Source: Geobacillus genomosp. 3
GTDB lineage: Bacteria; Bacillota; Bacilli; Bacillales; Anoxybacillaceae
Assembly: GCF_000445995.2 (NCBI RefSeq)
Contig: NC_022080.4
Span: 3,250,001-3,314,000, forward strand
DNA: 64,000 nucleotides
Reading direction: 5' to 3'
Shown: in pieces, positions 1 to 8,514 of the stretch
How the letters are laid out: the number at the start of each line of letters is the position of its first letter
How positions within the stretch are numbered: the first letter of the stretch is position 1
Program-made: the position numbers and the translations under genes
The notes under the pieces: model-generated
What the model saw: the letters and a program-made list of their open reading frames with translations, nothing else
What the model was told of the DNA's origin: nothing
Databases searched by the model: none

Positions 1-199
1 CTTGGGCGAGCGCCTCGACGATCAAGACGCCCGGCATGACCGGGTATTCGGGGAAGTGGCCGGCGAAAACCGCTTCGTTGGCGCTCACGTTTTTGATGCC
101 GACGGCGCGCTTTCCTTCTTCGATTTCAACGATGCGGTCGACAAGCAAAAACGGATAGCGGTGCGGGATGATCGCCTGGATTTGTTGGATGTCAAGCAT
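1..199 (-). CDS. fabZ: 3-hydroxyacyl-ACP dehydratase FabZ (5' part, cut by window edge)
   Basis: Only the first 66 codons are present; the gene continues beyond base 1. The visible residues include [10 protein letters not shown] near the N-terminus and [11 protein letters not shown], the hot-dog-fold motif that carries the catalytic His of FabZ. FabZ dehydrates 3-hydroxyacyl-ACP in cytosolic type II fatty-acid elongation. The ATG at 199 follows an AAGGAGTG ribosome-binding site at the correct distance. It is the last gene of the mbl-flhO-flhP side of the window, as in B. subtilis, where fabZ (ywpB) lies close to flhP. The catalytic Glu lies outside the window, so activity cannot be checked. 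Confidence 0.95.
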   Translation of the reverse strand, partial: MLDIQQIQAIIPHRYPFLLVDRIVEIEEGKRAVGIKNVSANEAVFAGHFPEYPVMPGVLIVEALAQ

Positions 200-249
200 G
201 GAAACACTCCTTTTCATTAGCATCAAAACGGTGACGCCGCAAGATCCTC

Positions 250-612
250 TTATGTCCCTTTTTCAACAACGTCAACAATGTGCTGCCACGTCGACGGGCG
301 GAATACGTCAAGCCACGCCCCGTCGCCGATGGCGCTGTAGCCGATGATGGCGCCGACGGTGAGGCTTAAGGCCATCAAGGCGGCGACGATGATGAGACGA
401 AGCCAGATCGGGATGAGTCGCGTGCGCGCGAAACGGCGCGGCTTGGCGCCACCAGCCTCGGATGGCGGTTCGTGCGCTTTGTCCGCCGGTTGCTCTTCCG
501 GCAAGGCAGCGGCCGCGCCGCTGTCGTGCGGGCTGGCGGCGGAGCGTTGCTGTTCCCGCTGCTTTCGCCGCGCGACGCGGGAGAGCGGTTCGTTTTTCGT
601 TTCATTGCTCAT
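250..612 (-). CDS. EpuA-family small membrane protein
   Basis: A 120-residue protein. About 65 polar, Ala/Pro/Glu-rich residues at the N-terminus are followed by one transmembrane helix (about residues 70-91) and a conserved tail containing IGDG and [13 protein letters not shown]. That tail matches the short EpuA family, often labelled 'DNA-directed RNA polymerase subunit beta' in databases although it is not the real beta subunit. The molecular role is not established; topology suggests a single-pass membrane protein with a cytoplasmic N-terminus. The ATG follows a GGAGAG site and lies 12 bases behind flhP, so it is probably cotranscribed with the flagellar genes. Confidence 0.8.
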   Translation of the reverse strand: MSNETKNEPLSRVARRKQREQQRSAASPHDSGAAAALPEEQPADKAHEPPSEAGGAKPRRFARTRLIPIWLRLIIVAALMALSLTVGAIIGYSAIGDGAWLDVFRPSTWQHIVDVVEKGT

Positions 613-624
613 GGTGATCTCTCC

Positions 625-1446
625 TTATGAGGAGCGCAAGTTGTTGATAAGCCCGAGCATCTGTTCGGAAATGGAAACGGCGCGGGCGTTCAGCTGGTAG
701 GCGCGGTTGGTCGCGATCATGCCGGTCAATTCCTCGCCGAGGTCGACGTTCGATTGCTCGAGAGCCCCTTGTTTTATGGCGATGTCGTTGCGCAAGGCGC
801 CATTCAATTCCCGCGCGGCGCCGGGGACGGCCGGCAAGGTGAAGACGTTGTCGCCTTGCGCTTCGAGAAGCTGCGGCCGGTCAATGGCGGTGACGCCAAG
901 ATTGACGCGGGCGACGATGGCGCCGCTCGCATCGATGGCGGTCAGCGTCCCGGTCGGGGACAGCTCGATGCGGTTCGTGCCGGCCGGGAGCTCGACCGGT
1001 GCGTTCGTTTCATCGAGCACGGGACGGCCGTCGCTCGTGACTAGAGCGAGGCGGCCGGCGGAAGGCGTGAAAGAAAAATTGCCCGCCCGGGTGTAGCCGA
1101 CCGTTTCGTCCCCGTTTTGGCCGGTAAGGCGAACGCGGAACCATTGATTGGCGGCGGTGAAGGCGACGTCAAGCGCGCGGCCGGTCTCGATGAGCGCCCC
1201 TTGCGCGAGTACGAGCATCGTCGAGGCGAGGCGCGCCCCGTTGCCGTAGCGCACGCCAGGCGGCGTTTGGCGCGGCGCTCCGTCATCAGGCAGGCGGTCG
1301 ACTTGCTCGGTTAGGAGCTCAGCGAAGCTCGCCTCGCTCCGTTTAAAGCCGACGGTGTTGCTGTTGGCGATGTTGTGGCTGATCGTATCGAGCCGCTGCT
1401 GCAAGGCGTTCATTGTGTTGGCGGCGGTAAGCATGGAGCGGAGCAC
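625..1446 (-). CDS. flhP: Flagellar hook-basal body protein FlhP (FlgG-like)
   Basis: 273 residues, a usual length for the FlgG/FlhP family. The N-terminus has the flagellar rod signature (LDTISHNIANSNTVGFKRSE) and the C-terminus the matching NVDLGEELTGMIATNRAYQ segment; the two termini pair as a coiled coil in rod and hook proteins. The start is a GTG preceded by AAAGGGGGA. It follows flhO by 21 bases in the same direction, so the pair is an operon. Flagellar axial proteins are exported by the flagellar type III apparatus and no Sec signal is seen. FlhP and FlhO are thought to form distal rod parts in Bacillus. Confidence 0.92.
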   Translation of the reverse strand: MLRSMLTAANTMNALQQRLDTISHNIANSNTVGFKRSEASFAELLTEQVDRLPDDGAPRQTPPGVRYGNGARLASTMLVLAQGALIETGRALDVAFTAANQWFRVRLTGQNGDETVGYTRAGNFSFTPSAGRLALVTSDGRPVLDETNAPVELPAGTNRIELSPTGTLTAIDASGAIVARVNLGVTAIDRPQLLEAQGDNVFTLPAVPGAARELNGALRNDIAIKQGALEQSNVDLGEELTGMIATNRAYQLNARAVSISEQMLGLINNLRSS

Positions 1447-1467
1447 GGGCTTGTCCCCCTTTCGTCA

Positions 1468-2298
1468 TCATTTCAGGCGGCCGACTTCGTTGACGGCCTT
1501 GTCCAAACTGCGGTCGTACGCTTGGATGATCTTTTGGTTCGCTTCAAAGGCCCGATAGGCGGCCAACAAATCGGTCATCGCGCGCTCAATGTCGACGTTT
1601 GACCGCTCGAGAAAGCGTTGTTTCACCGTGTACGTCACATTGCCGGGCGCCTGCGGCAGCGGGCCTGCCGTGCTGCGGAACAGGCCGTTTCCTTCTTTCA
1701 CAAGCGTTTGCGGATCGGCGGCGAAGACGACGCCGAGGCGGGCGATTTCCCGGTTTTCGGCGATGATCGTCCCGTCGTCGCGGACGGTGAACGTTTCGTT
1801 CGGAACGGCAATGCGCCCGCCGTTGTCATCGAGCACATACCAGCCGTCTTGCGTAGTGAAATAGCCGTCCGGGCTCACGGTGAAATGGCCGTTGCGCGTG
1901 TACCGGATGTCGCCTTGACCGTTTTCGACGGCAAACAAAAGCGCGCCCCGCCGCCCGCTTTCCGGGTCGGCGGGCACTTGTCCGTCCACGATGGCGACAT
2001 CGGTCGCGAGCCCGGTCTCGTTCACGTCCCCTTGCCGAAAGTTCGGGATGAGTTCTTGCATATAGACGCCCGTGTTCAGCGGCCCGATCACCGTTTGCGT
2101 CGGAACGGCGCGCGGCGGGGCCGACGGCAAGGACGCATCCTCAAGCCGGGTCATGAGCAGTTCCGGAAACGCTCTCATCGCGGCCGCGTCGGCTTTGTAC
2201 CCCGGCGTCTCGGCGTTCGCCAAGTTGTTGGTCAGCATCTCGACGCGCCGCTGCTGGGCGAGCATGCCGCCGGCGGCGGTATACAATCCTCTTAGCAT
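1468..2298 (-). CDS. flhO: Flagellar hook-basal body protein FlhO (FlgF/FlgG-like)
   Basis: 276 residues from the ATG at 2298, which has a GAGGTGG site seven bases upstream; an in-frame ATG three codons earlier has no good site. The N-terminal segment (LTNNLANAETPGYKAD) and the C-terminal segment (SNVDIERAMTDLLAAYRAF) are the paired rod/hook motifs. It is a paralogue of the neighbouring FlhP, and the two together are typical of Bacillus. It lies downstream of mbl, as in B. subtilis. Role: structural component of the flagellar rod or distal rod, exported by the flagellar secretion system. Confidence 0.92.
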   Translation of the reverse strand: MLRGLYTAAGGMLAQQRRVEMLTNNLANAETPGYKADAAAMRAFPELLMTRLEDASLPSAPPRAVPTQTVIGPLNTGVYMQELIPNFRQGDVNETGLATDVAIVDGQVPADPESGRRGALLFAVENGQGDIRYTRNGHFTVSPDGYFTTQDGWYVLDDNGGRIAVPNETFTVRDDGTIIAENREIARLGVVFAADPQTLVKEGNGLFRSTAGPLPQAPGNVTYTVKQRFLERSNVDIERAMTDLLAAYRAFEANQKIIQAYDRSLDKAVNEVGRLK

Positions 2299-2422
2299 GG
2301 CAGCCACCTCGCTTGTCCACGAAAATTCGTTGCAAAAAGCCGCGGCCGGCTTGGGCGAGCGGCTTCGTTAGTTCCATTATAGGCGGGCGGGGGCAGCAGC
2401 CGCATCCCCCGCTTTTCCTTTT

Positions 2423-3424
2423 TTACACCAACTGCGATTTCGGCGCGCGGTCGATGTTCTCAAGCATCAGCCCGGTGCCGATGGCGACGCAGTCCATCGG
2501 ATTTTCAGCGATGAACACCGGCAGCTTCAGCTCTTCGGCAAGCAGCTGATCGACGCCGTGCAGGAGGGCGCCGCCGCCCGTTAAAATGACGCCGCGGTCG
2601 ATAATGTCGGCCGACAGTTCCGGCGGCGTGCGCTCGAGCACGCTTTTCGCAGCTTGTACAATCAATGACACCGGCTCGCGAAGCGCCCGTTCGATTTCTT
2701 CGGAGCGGACGGTGATCGTGCGCGGCAACCCGGTGACGAGATCGCGGCCGCGGACGTCGATTTCCTCGGCCCGTGCGCCTGGGAATACCGTTGCGACTTT
2801 GATTTTAATCTCCTCGGCCGTTCGTTCCCCGATAAGCAGCTTATATTCGCGCTTAATGTAGTTTAAAATTTCCATGTCGAACTTGTCCCCGGCCATTTTA
2901 ATGGAAGAGGCGGTGACAATGTCCCCCATCGAGAGAACTGCGACATCGGTCGTGCCACCGCCAATATCGACGACCATGTTTCCGCACGGCTGGAAAATGT
3001 CCATTCCGGCGCCAATGGCTGCGACTTTCGGCTCTTCCTCTAAGTACACTTTTTTGCCGCCGCTTTTTTCTGCCGCCTCTTTGATCGCTTTCCGTTCGAC
3101 CGATGTCGTGTTTGTCGGGCAACAGATTAAAATGCGCGGTTTGGCGAAAAAGCCTTTTAGGTCGAGCTTGCTTAAGAAATGCTTCAGCATCGCTTCCGTA
3201 ATGTCAAAGTCGGCGATGACGCCGTCTTTGAGCGGCCGAATGGCAACAATATTCCCAGGAGTACGTCCGACCATTCGTCGTGCTTCTTCGCCGACTGCCA
3301 GCACTTTGTTCGTGTTTTTATCGATCGCCACGACGGACGGCTCATTGAGCACAATGCCTTTGCCTTTGACGAAAATGAGGACGTTCGCCGTGCCTAGGTC
3401 AATGCCGATATCTCGTGAAAACAT
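2423..3424 (-). CDS. mbl: Rod-shape protein Mbl (MreB-like bacterial actin)
   Basis: 333 residues, the usual MreB/Mbl length. Actin-fold ATP-binding motifs are visible: GIDLGTANV near residue 7 (phosphate 1), DIGGGTTDVAVLS in mid-protein (phosphate 2) and TGGGALLHGV near the C-terminus (adenosine). It polymerises under the membrane and guides the lateral peptidoglycan elongation machinery. Identification as Mbl rather than MreB or MreBH rests on the spoIIID-mbl-flhO order, identical to B. subtilis. AAGGAGGAG precedes the ATG. It is likely essential or nearly so for rod shape. Confidence 0.95.
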   Translation of the reverse strand: MFSRDIGIDLGTANVLIFVKGKGIVLNEPSVVAIDKNTNKVLAVGEEARRMVGRTPGNIVAIRPLKDGVIADFDITEAMLKHFLSKLDLKGFFAKPRILICCPTNTTSVERKAIKEAAEKSGGKKVYLEEEPKVAAIGAGMDIFQPCGNMVVDIGGGTTDVAVLSMGDIVTASSIKMAGDKFDMEILNYIKREYKLLIGERTAEEIKIKVATVFPGARAEEIDVRGRDLVTGLPRTITVRSEEIERALREPVSLIVQAAKSVLERTPPELSADIIDRGVILTGGGALLHGVDQLLAEELKLPVFIAENPMDCVAIGTGLMLENIDRAPKSQLV

Positions 3425-3528
3425 ACATTGCTCCTCCTTGCCTCTGCCCTGAAATCATTCCTAATTGGTTATTTTACCATATTCCGCGACCGGAATGATA
3501 CTGCCAACGGCAGATGGCAAGGAAAAAG

Positions 3529-3792
3529 TTAATTGTTTTTCACGGCCTGTTTTTTGTACTTTTTCTTCGTCGCTTCACCGCCGCGCAAATGGCGGATCGA
3601 TTTATGGTAATCGAGAATTTGTTTTACTTCTTGGGCCAGCTCCGGGTTGATTTCCGGCAGCCGCTCAGTCAAGTCTTTATGCACAGTGCTTTTCGACACG
3701 CCAAACTCTTTCGCGATGACGCGAACGGTTTTCCTCGTCTCCACGATATACTTGCCAATCTTGATCGTACGCTCTTTGATGTAATCGTGCAC
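3529..3792 (-). CDS. spoIIID: Sporulation transcription factor SpoIIID
   Basis: 87 residues starting at a GTG at 3792, preceded by AGGGAGGGCGAGTG; the open frame extends further upstream but the family starts with M-HDYIKERT. The protein is nearly identical to B. subtilis SpoIIID over the DNA-binding part: VRVIAKEFGVSKSTVHKDL is the helix-turn-helix, followed by the basic tail GGEATKKKYKK. SpoIIID acts in the mother cell with sigma E to activate or repress mother-cell genes. It sits directly upstream of mbl, the conserved arrangement. I found no convincing sigma E promoter by eye in the upstream gap. Confidence 0.96.
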   Translation of the reverse strand: MHDYIKERTIKIGKYIVETRKTVRVIAKEFGVSKSTVHKDLTERLPEINPELAQEVKQILDYHKSIRHLRGGEATKKKYKKQAVKNN

Positions 3793-4102
3793 ACCACTCG
3801 CCCTCCCTAAGTTGGATGTGAGAAGTGAGAAGTGTGAAATGAGACTCGTCTTGCCACTGATGAGCGCCGCTTTCGTTGGATGTCTCAGAAGCATCTTCGC
3901 CGCGTCGCTTGCCGGTTGTGAACGATCCCCACCTCAACCACTCTCATTGCTGTTCAATTTGTAACATTTTATTAGACAAAACGGGTATATATACCAGAAA
4001 TATCAAGGCGGACAACCGTTTTTTCACAATTTTTTGCGGTTTGTAACGGAGGGGAAATGGGAAACGACTATACGTATAGAGAGGAAAAAAGGAGGAGTTG
4101 GG
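3793..4102. other. Intergenic gap between divergent spoIIID and the BsuPI-domain gene
   Basis: 310 bases without a supportable gene. It holds a short direct repeat (GTGAGAA twice, then GTGTGAA, at 3818-3838) just upstream of the spoIIID ribosome-binding site and a perfect 12-bp palindrome GGTATATATACC at 3984-3995. The promoters for both flanking genes must lie here, but no clear sigma A, E or other element could be assigned. Confidence 0.5.
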
Positions 4103-4612
4103 ATGGGCAAAGGAAAAATGATCGGCGTCGCAGCCGTGTTGGCCGGGATGGCGGCGGCGAGCGCGCTGTTTATGTATAGCAGCGGCGGCGAGCGCCCGCA
4201 GGCGAAAGACGACTTGCTTGGCCCCGCTCCGGCGGGCAAACCGGCCCCCGCCGGCGGGAAAGGGATCATCGCCGGAACGTTGGAGCCGTCGCTCACGTAC
4301 GAAACGCAAAACGATGCTTACGTGTTTACGTTTACGGTCAAAAACCAAACGGAGCGCGTGCAAACGGTGACGTTTACGAGCTCGAAAAAGTATGACTACA
4401 TTTTGTACCGCGATGGCCAAAAGGTGAAGCAGTACAGCGAAGGGAAAATGTTTGCGCAAATTTACGAAGAGCGGACGTTAAAACAAGGGGAAGAGCTGTC
4501 GTTCCAGGAGACGTTCCGCGGCCTGGAGCCTGGAACGTATACGCTCGAGTGGTGGCTCGCCGACAAAAACTGGCCACACGCCCGGGCGAAAGTGACGTTT
4601 ACGGTGCAATGA
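4103..4612 (+). CDS. Membrane-anchored BsuPI-domain protein
   Basis: 169 residues, one of only two plus-strand genes. The ATG at 4103 has a strong AAGGAGGAG site; the open frame upstream of it is not needed. Residues about 5-25 form a hydrophobic signal anchor, followed by a Pro/Ala-rich linker. The C-terminal ~110 residues match the BsuPI family (intracellular proteinase inhibitor-related): TFTVKNQTERVQTVTF, YDYILYRDGQKVKQYSEGKMF and GLEPGTYTLEW give the beta-sandwich pattern. The BsuPI domain was named from a B. subtilis protease inhibitor, but extracellular members have unknown targets, so inhibitor function here is inference only. Confidence 0.85.
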   Translation: MGKGKMIGVAAVLAGMAAASALFMYSSGGERPQAKDDLLGPAPAGKPAPAGGKGIIAGTLEPSLTYETQNDAYVFTFTVKNQTERVQTVTFTSSKKYDYILYRDGQKVKQYSEGKMFAQIYEERTLKQGEELSFQETFRGLEPGTYTLEWWLADKNWPHARAKVTFTVQ

Positions 4613-4720
4613 GGCTTCGGGTGAACGGGAGCCGCCGCATGCGGCGCATGCCAAACGCCGCCCGTTTCGCGTTGGCCAACAGCCCGCCCGTTCGGCTGCC
4701 AACGGGAACCATGACGAAAC

Positions 4721-4760
4721 GAGGGATGTTTCCGTCACGATGCAGAAGCATCCCTCCCTT
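4721..4760. terminator. Terminator-like hairpin between convergent genes
   Basis: GAGGGATG (4721-4728) pairs with CATCCCTC (4749-4756), followed on the plus strand by a short CCTTCTTT. It lies between the plus-strand BsuPI gene and the minus-strand chromate transporter pair, so it may serve both. The loop is long (20 bases) and the T-run weak. Confidence 0.5.
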
Positions 4761-4779
4761 CTTTAGCCATAGAGACCAT

Positions 4780-5316
4780 TCATGACGAGAGAAACACCGC
4801 CCCGTACACGAGCGCCAAGGCGATGACGTACGCCGGATGGATGCGCCATTTGCCGAACATTAACAAGGCGCTCGCGGCGGCGAGAAACACCGTTTGGACA
4901 AGCCCGGCCCCTTCGTACGATTCACGGAAAAAGTCGATGGCCATGATCCCAAGCATGACGGCGATCGCCGGGCGGATGTAGGCGGTAAGGCGCTTCACTT
5001 GCGGCGCATCTTTCCATTTGTACAGCAGCTGCAAAAGAGCCAGCAGCAACATAAGCGACGGGGCGACGCTCGCAAACACGGCGACGGCGGCGCCAAGGAC
5101 GCCCGCTTGTTCGTAGCCGATATAGCCGGCCATTTTCGTGGCGATCGGGCCGGGAAGCGAGTTGCCGATCGCTAGCACTTCACTGAATTCGTTGACCGTC
5201 ATCCACTGATAGCGGTCGACGACTTCGTGCTCCACAAGCGGGATGGACGCCGGGCCGCCGCCATAGCCTAAAATGCCGGGCCAAAAAAAGGCGAGAAACA
5301 AATGCCAATAAATCAT
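4780..5316 (-). CDS. chrA: Chromate transporter, half-size CHR protein (second of pair)
   Basis: 178 residues, a single CHR domain instead of the two found in full-length ChrA. The family signature is visible: GYGGGPASIPL near residue 17 and NSLPGPIATKMAGYIG near residue 55, plus about five hydrophobic helices. Paired half-size CHR proteins are known to act together as a membrane chromate-efflux heteromer (B. subtilis YwrA/YwrB). It overlaps the upstream chrA by ATGA, which supports translational coupling. The pair is the tail of the ABC transporter/gamma-glutamyltransferase gene set. The real substrate could be another oxyanion. Confidence 0.88.
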   Translation of the reverse strand: MIYWHLFLAFFWPGILGYGGGPASIPLVEHEVVDRYQWMTVNEFSEVLAIGNSLPGPIATKMAGYIGYEQAGVLGAAVAVFASVAPSLMLLLALLQLLYKWKDAPQVKRLTAYIRPAIAVMLGIMAIDFFRESYEGAGLVQTVFLAAASALLMFGKWRIHPAYVIALALVYGAVFLSS

Positions 5317-5894
5317 GGTGACGCCCTCCTTTCACCGCGCTCGTTCCCGTTCGCCGCTTCCCGTTTTCCCCGCCCGACAAACGCCGCCGCCAGCAAAATG
5401 GCGACAATCAGCGCCGGATGGAGCCCGAGCCACTGCAAGGCGACAAAGCAGGCGACAAGCAGCAACGCAGCCGGCCCGATGCCGAGGGCCGCGCGCGCCT
5501 GCTTGGCAAACTGCCACGTCATTTCCGCCAACATGACCGCTACGACCGGCATTACCGCTTTTGTCATCCCGGCCACCCATGGCGTATCTTTGAACGAGGA
5601 CAGCACAGCCAACAGCACGATCATCAACACAACGGTTGGCGCGGTTGTTGCCAAGACGGCGTTCACGAGCCCGAGCGGACCGCCGACGCGATGGCCGATA
5701 TAACCGGCGAGCTTCGTCGCGATCGGGCCGGGCAAGGCGTTGGCAATGGCGAGAATTTCCGCGAACTCTTCATCGGTCATCCACCGGTATTTCGTCACGA
5801 CCTCGGCGCGCACGAGCGGGATCGAGGATGGCCCGCCCCCATACCCGAGCATGCCGACGCGGAAAAAGGCGAGAAACAAATGCCATTGGTTCAT
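5313..5894 (-). CDS. chrA: Chromate transporter, half-size CHR protein (first of pair)
   Basis: 193 residues, single CHR domain. The motifs GYGGGPSSIPLVRAEV and NALPGPIATKLAGYIG are those of CHR transporters. It is a paralogue of the following gene. Such N- and C-type half proteins are thought to insert in opposite orientations and pump chromate out of the cell. The ATG follows AAAGGAAGG. It starts 25 bases after the gamma-glutamyltransferase stop, so it is probably in the same transcript. In B. subtilis the homologous pair ywrB-ywrA is linked to an Lrp-type regulator (ywrC) and a gamma-glutamyltransferase (ywrD), the same set as found here. Confidence 0.88.
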   Translation of the reverse strand: MNQWHLFLAFFRVGMLGYGGGPSSIPLVRAEVVTKYRWMTDEEFAEILAIANALPGPIATKLAGYIGHRVGGPLGLVNAVLATTAPTVVLMIVLLAVLSSFKDTPWVAGMTKAVMPVVAVMLAEMTWQFAKQARAALGIGPAALLLVACFVALQWLGLHPALIVAILLAAAFVGRGKREAANGNERGERRASP

Positions 5895-5919
5895 CGGTGT
5901 CCTTCCTTTATCTTGAATT

Positions 5920-7524
5920 TCACCAAGCGGCGACCGCCCCGTCCGTGCGCGGCTCCGTCCCGGCGGCGAGCACGCCGGTTTGCGGGTCGCGCCAAATGAT
6001 TTGCCCGCGGCCGAACGGACCGCCGTCTAACGCCACGCGGATGTCATGCCCTTTGCGGGCGAGCGCTTCGGCGATATGGCGCGGGAAGTGCGGCTCGACG
6101 AGCACGGTTTTCCCTTCCGTCCACTGCCAGCGGGGAGCATCGAGCGCCGCTTGCGGGTTCAAGGCAAAATCGACGGTGTTCATGATCACTTGCAAATGCC
6201 CTTGCGGCTGCATGAATCCGCCCATGACGCCGAACGGGCCGACCGGCGTGCCGCCTTTCGTCAAAAAGCCGGGGATGATCGTATGGTACGGCTTTTTCCT
6301 TGGCGCCAGCCCGTTCGGATGGCGTTCATCGAAGACAAAGTTATGGCCGCGGTTGTGCAGGGCGATGCCCGTGCCTGGGACGACGAGGCCGGAGCCGAAG
6401 CCCATGTAGTTGCTTTGGATGAACGACACCATGTTCCCGTCGCCGTCGGCGGCGGCCAAATAGACCGTTCCGCCTTTTGGCGGCGCGCCCGGCTCCGGCG
6501 TGAGCGCCTCCGCGCCGATTTGCGCCCGGCGCATGGCGGCAAACGACTCCGACAACAGCTCGTCTGGGCTGCAGCTCATATAACGGCGGTCGGCGATGTA
6601 CGCTTTTCCATCGGCAAAGGCCAGCTTCATCGCCTCGATTTGCCGGTGGTGCGTCTCGACATCCGGGACGCTTGGCACGTCAAACCCGTTCATGATGTTG
6701 AGCGCCATCAACGCGACAAGCCCCTGCCCGTTCGGCGGAATTTCCCACACTTCATAGCCACGGTAGGAGACGGAGATCGGCTCGACCCATTCCGGTTCGT
6801 ACTCGGCGAGGTCGTCCGCCGCCAAAAAGCCGCCGTATTGCTTCGAGAAGGTGGCGATTTTTTCCGCCAGCTCGCCGCGGTAAAAGCTTTCCGCCTCCGT
6901 TTCGGCAATCGAGCGGAGCGTCGCCGCATGGTCCGGAGACGCCCACACTTCCCCGATCTTCGGCGCGCGGCCGCCCGGCGCAAACGTCGCAAACCACGAG
7001 GCGAACTCCGGCCCGTTCAGCGCTTCTTTGTACACCCGATAAGCGTTCGCCCAGTATTTGCCCAGCACCGGCGATACTGGGTAGCCGTTTTCCGCATAGG
7101 CGATCGCCGGAGCGAGCGTTTCGGCAAGCGGCAGGCGGCCGAAGCGCTTCGCCAGCGCTGCCCACGCCGCCGGCGCGCCCGGCACCGTCACCGGGGCAAA
7201 ACCGTACTTCGGCATCTCGGTATAGCCGCGCTCTTTCAACGCTTCGATCGAGATCGCTTTTGGCGCATAGCCGCTCGCATTCAGCCCGTACAGTTTCCCA
7301 TTCGTCCAGACGAGAGCGAACGCATCGCCGCCGATGCCGTTCGATGTCGGTTCGACGACCGTCAGACAGGCGGCGGCGGCAATGGCGGCATCGATGGCGT
7401 TGCCGCCCTTTTTCAGCACGTCAAGCCCCGCCTGGGCCGCCAGCGGCTGCGACGTTGCGACGACGCCGTTTTTCGCAAACACCGTCATCCGCTGCGATGG
7501 GTAGGGGTGGTATAAGTAGTCCAT
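5920..7524 (-). CDS. ggt: Gamma-glutamyltransferase (YwrD type)
   Basis: 534 residues, an Ntn-hydrolase that is cleaved into two subunits just before the nucleophile Thr353 (KGGTVYLAAADGDGN). It removes the gamma-glutamyl group from glutathione and similar peptides, by hydrolysis or transfer. Downstream motifs GSGLVVPGTGIALHNRG and the GGFMQPQGHLQV segment fit the small subunit. No N-terminal Sec signal peptide is visible, so a cytoplasmic location is likely, unlike the secreted Bacillus Ggt. It resembles B. subtilis YwrD and the Geobacillus enzyme described as mainly hydrolytic. It starts 12 bases after the ABC transporter ATPase gene, with AAGGAGG before the ATG. Confidence 0.93.
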   Translation of the reverse strand: MDYLYHPYPSQRMTVFAKNGVVATSQPLAAQAGLDVLKKGGNAIDAAIAAAACLTVVEPTSNGIGGDAFALVWTNGKLYGLNASGYAPKAISIEALKERGYTEMPKYGFAPVTVPGAPAAWAALAKRFGRLPLAETLAPAIAYAENGYPVSPVLGKYWANAYRVYKEALNGPEFASWFATFAPGGRAPKIGEVWASPDHAATLRSIAETEAESFYRGELAEKIATFSKQYGGFLAADDLAEYEPEWVEPISVSYRGYEVWEIPPNGQGLVALMALNIMNGFDVPSVPDVETHHRQIEAMKLAFADGKAYIADRRYMSCSPDELLSESFAAMRRAQIGAEALTPEPGAPPKGGTVYLAAADGDGNMVSFIQSNYMGFGSGLVVPGTGIALHNRGHNFVFDERHPNGLAPRKKPYHTIIPGFLTKGGTPVGPFGVMGGFMQPQGHLQVIMNTVDFALNPQAALDAPRWQWTEGKTVLVEPHFPRHIAEALARKGHDIRVALDGGPFGRGQIIWRDPQTGVLAAGTEPRTDGAVAAW

Positions 7525-7536
7525 GGCAGTTCCTCC

Positions 7537-8514
7537 TTACTTCACTTCATGGCAAGCGACAAAATGACCTGGAGCCGCTTCTTTCCACTCCGGTCGCTCT
7601 TGTTTGCATCGTTCGGTAGCCACCGGACAGCGCGTATGGAATGGGCAGCCTTTGGGCGGATTGGCCGGGTTCGGCAAATCCCCTTCAAGACGAATGCGTT
7701 CCCGCTTTGCGCCCGGTTTCGGCCGTGGAATGGCAGACAATAATGCTTTCGTATACGGGTGCAGCGGATTGGCGTACAGCTCCCGCGACGGCGCAAGTTC
7801 GACGGCATGGCCCAAATACATGACAAGCACCCGGTTGCAAAAATGACGAACGACCCCTAAATCGTGGGAGATGAACAAATACGTCAGCTCATGTTTTTCT
7901 TGAATGTCTTTTAACAGTTTAATGATTTGTGCTTGAACCGATACGTCCAAAGCGGAAACAGCCTCGTCGCAAATGACGAGCGACGGGTTCAAGGCGATCG
8001 CCCGGGCGATGCCGATCCGCTGCCGCTGTCCGCCGCTGAATTCATGCGGGTATCGGTCGTAATGCTCGGGACGGAGCCCGACTTCCTGGAGCAGCTGCAA
8101 CACCCGCTCTTCACGCTCAGCCTTTGTCATGCTCGTATGGATGACAAACGCTTCCTCAAGCGCATGGCCGACGCGCTGACGCGGGTTCAACGAGGCATAC
8201 GGATCTTGGAACACCATCTGCATTTCTTTTTTCCATTTTTTGCGTTGCCGTTCCGGCAAGCGGCTGATTTCCTCGCCTTGGAAAAAGATCGATCCGTCCG
8301 TTGCCTCTTCTAAACCGAGAATCGTCCGGCCGAGGGTCGATTTCCCGCAGCCCGACTCGCCGACAATGCCGATGCTTTCTCCGGCAAACACGTCAAGGGA
8401 GACGTTCTCAACCGCTTTGACATAGCCTTGGACACGCCGCAGGAGTCCCCCTCTAATTGGGTAATATTTTTTGACGCCTTCCAGTCTAAGAAGTGGCTGC
8501 TTTGACTCGCTCAT
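7537..8514 (-). CDS. Peptide-type ABC transporter ATP-binding protein (OppF/DppF family)
   Basis: 325 residues. Walker [10 protein letters not shown], signature LSGGQRQRIGIARA and Walker B LVICDEAVSALD are all intact. The C-terminal oligopeptide-transporter extension has four cysteines (GCPFHTRCP, ERC, ACH), as in Dpp-type ATPases. It pairs with the preceding DppD-type ATPase to energise the two permeases encoded upstream. Its start overlaps the end of that gene by 29 bases, with GGAGGGAG as its ribosome-binding site. The substrate is not shown by the sequence; the adjacent gamma-glutamyltransferase suggests a gamma-glutamyl peptide, but di- or oligopeptides or nickel complexes are alternatives. 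Confidence 0.92.
   Translation of the reverse strand: MSESKQPLLRLEGVKKYYPIRGGLLRRVQGYVKAVENVSLDVFAGESIGIVGESGCGKSTLGRTILGLEEATDGSIFFQGEEISRLPERQRKKWKKEMQMVFQDPYASLNPRQRVGHALEEAFVIHTSMTKAEREERVLQLLQEVGLRPEHYDRYPHEFSGGQRQRIGIARAIALNPSLVICDEAVSALDVSVQAQIIKLLKDIQEKHELTYLFISHDLGVVRHFCNRVLVMYLGHAVELAPSRELYANPLHPYTKALLSAIPRPKPGAKRERIRLEGDLPNPANPPKGCPFHTRCPVATERCKQERPEWKEAAPGHFVACHEVK

Noticed and set aside
3818..3838. GTGAGAA-type three-fold short repeat near spoIIID
   Set aside because: Only three 7-base units, one of them imperfect; too short to call a regulatory element.
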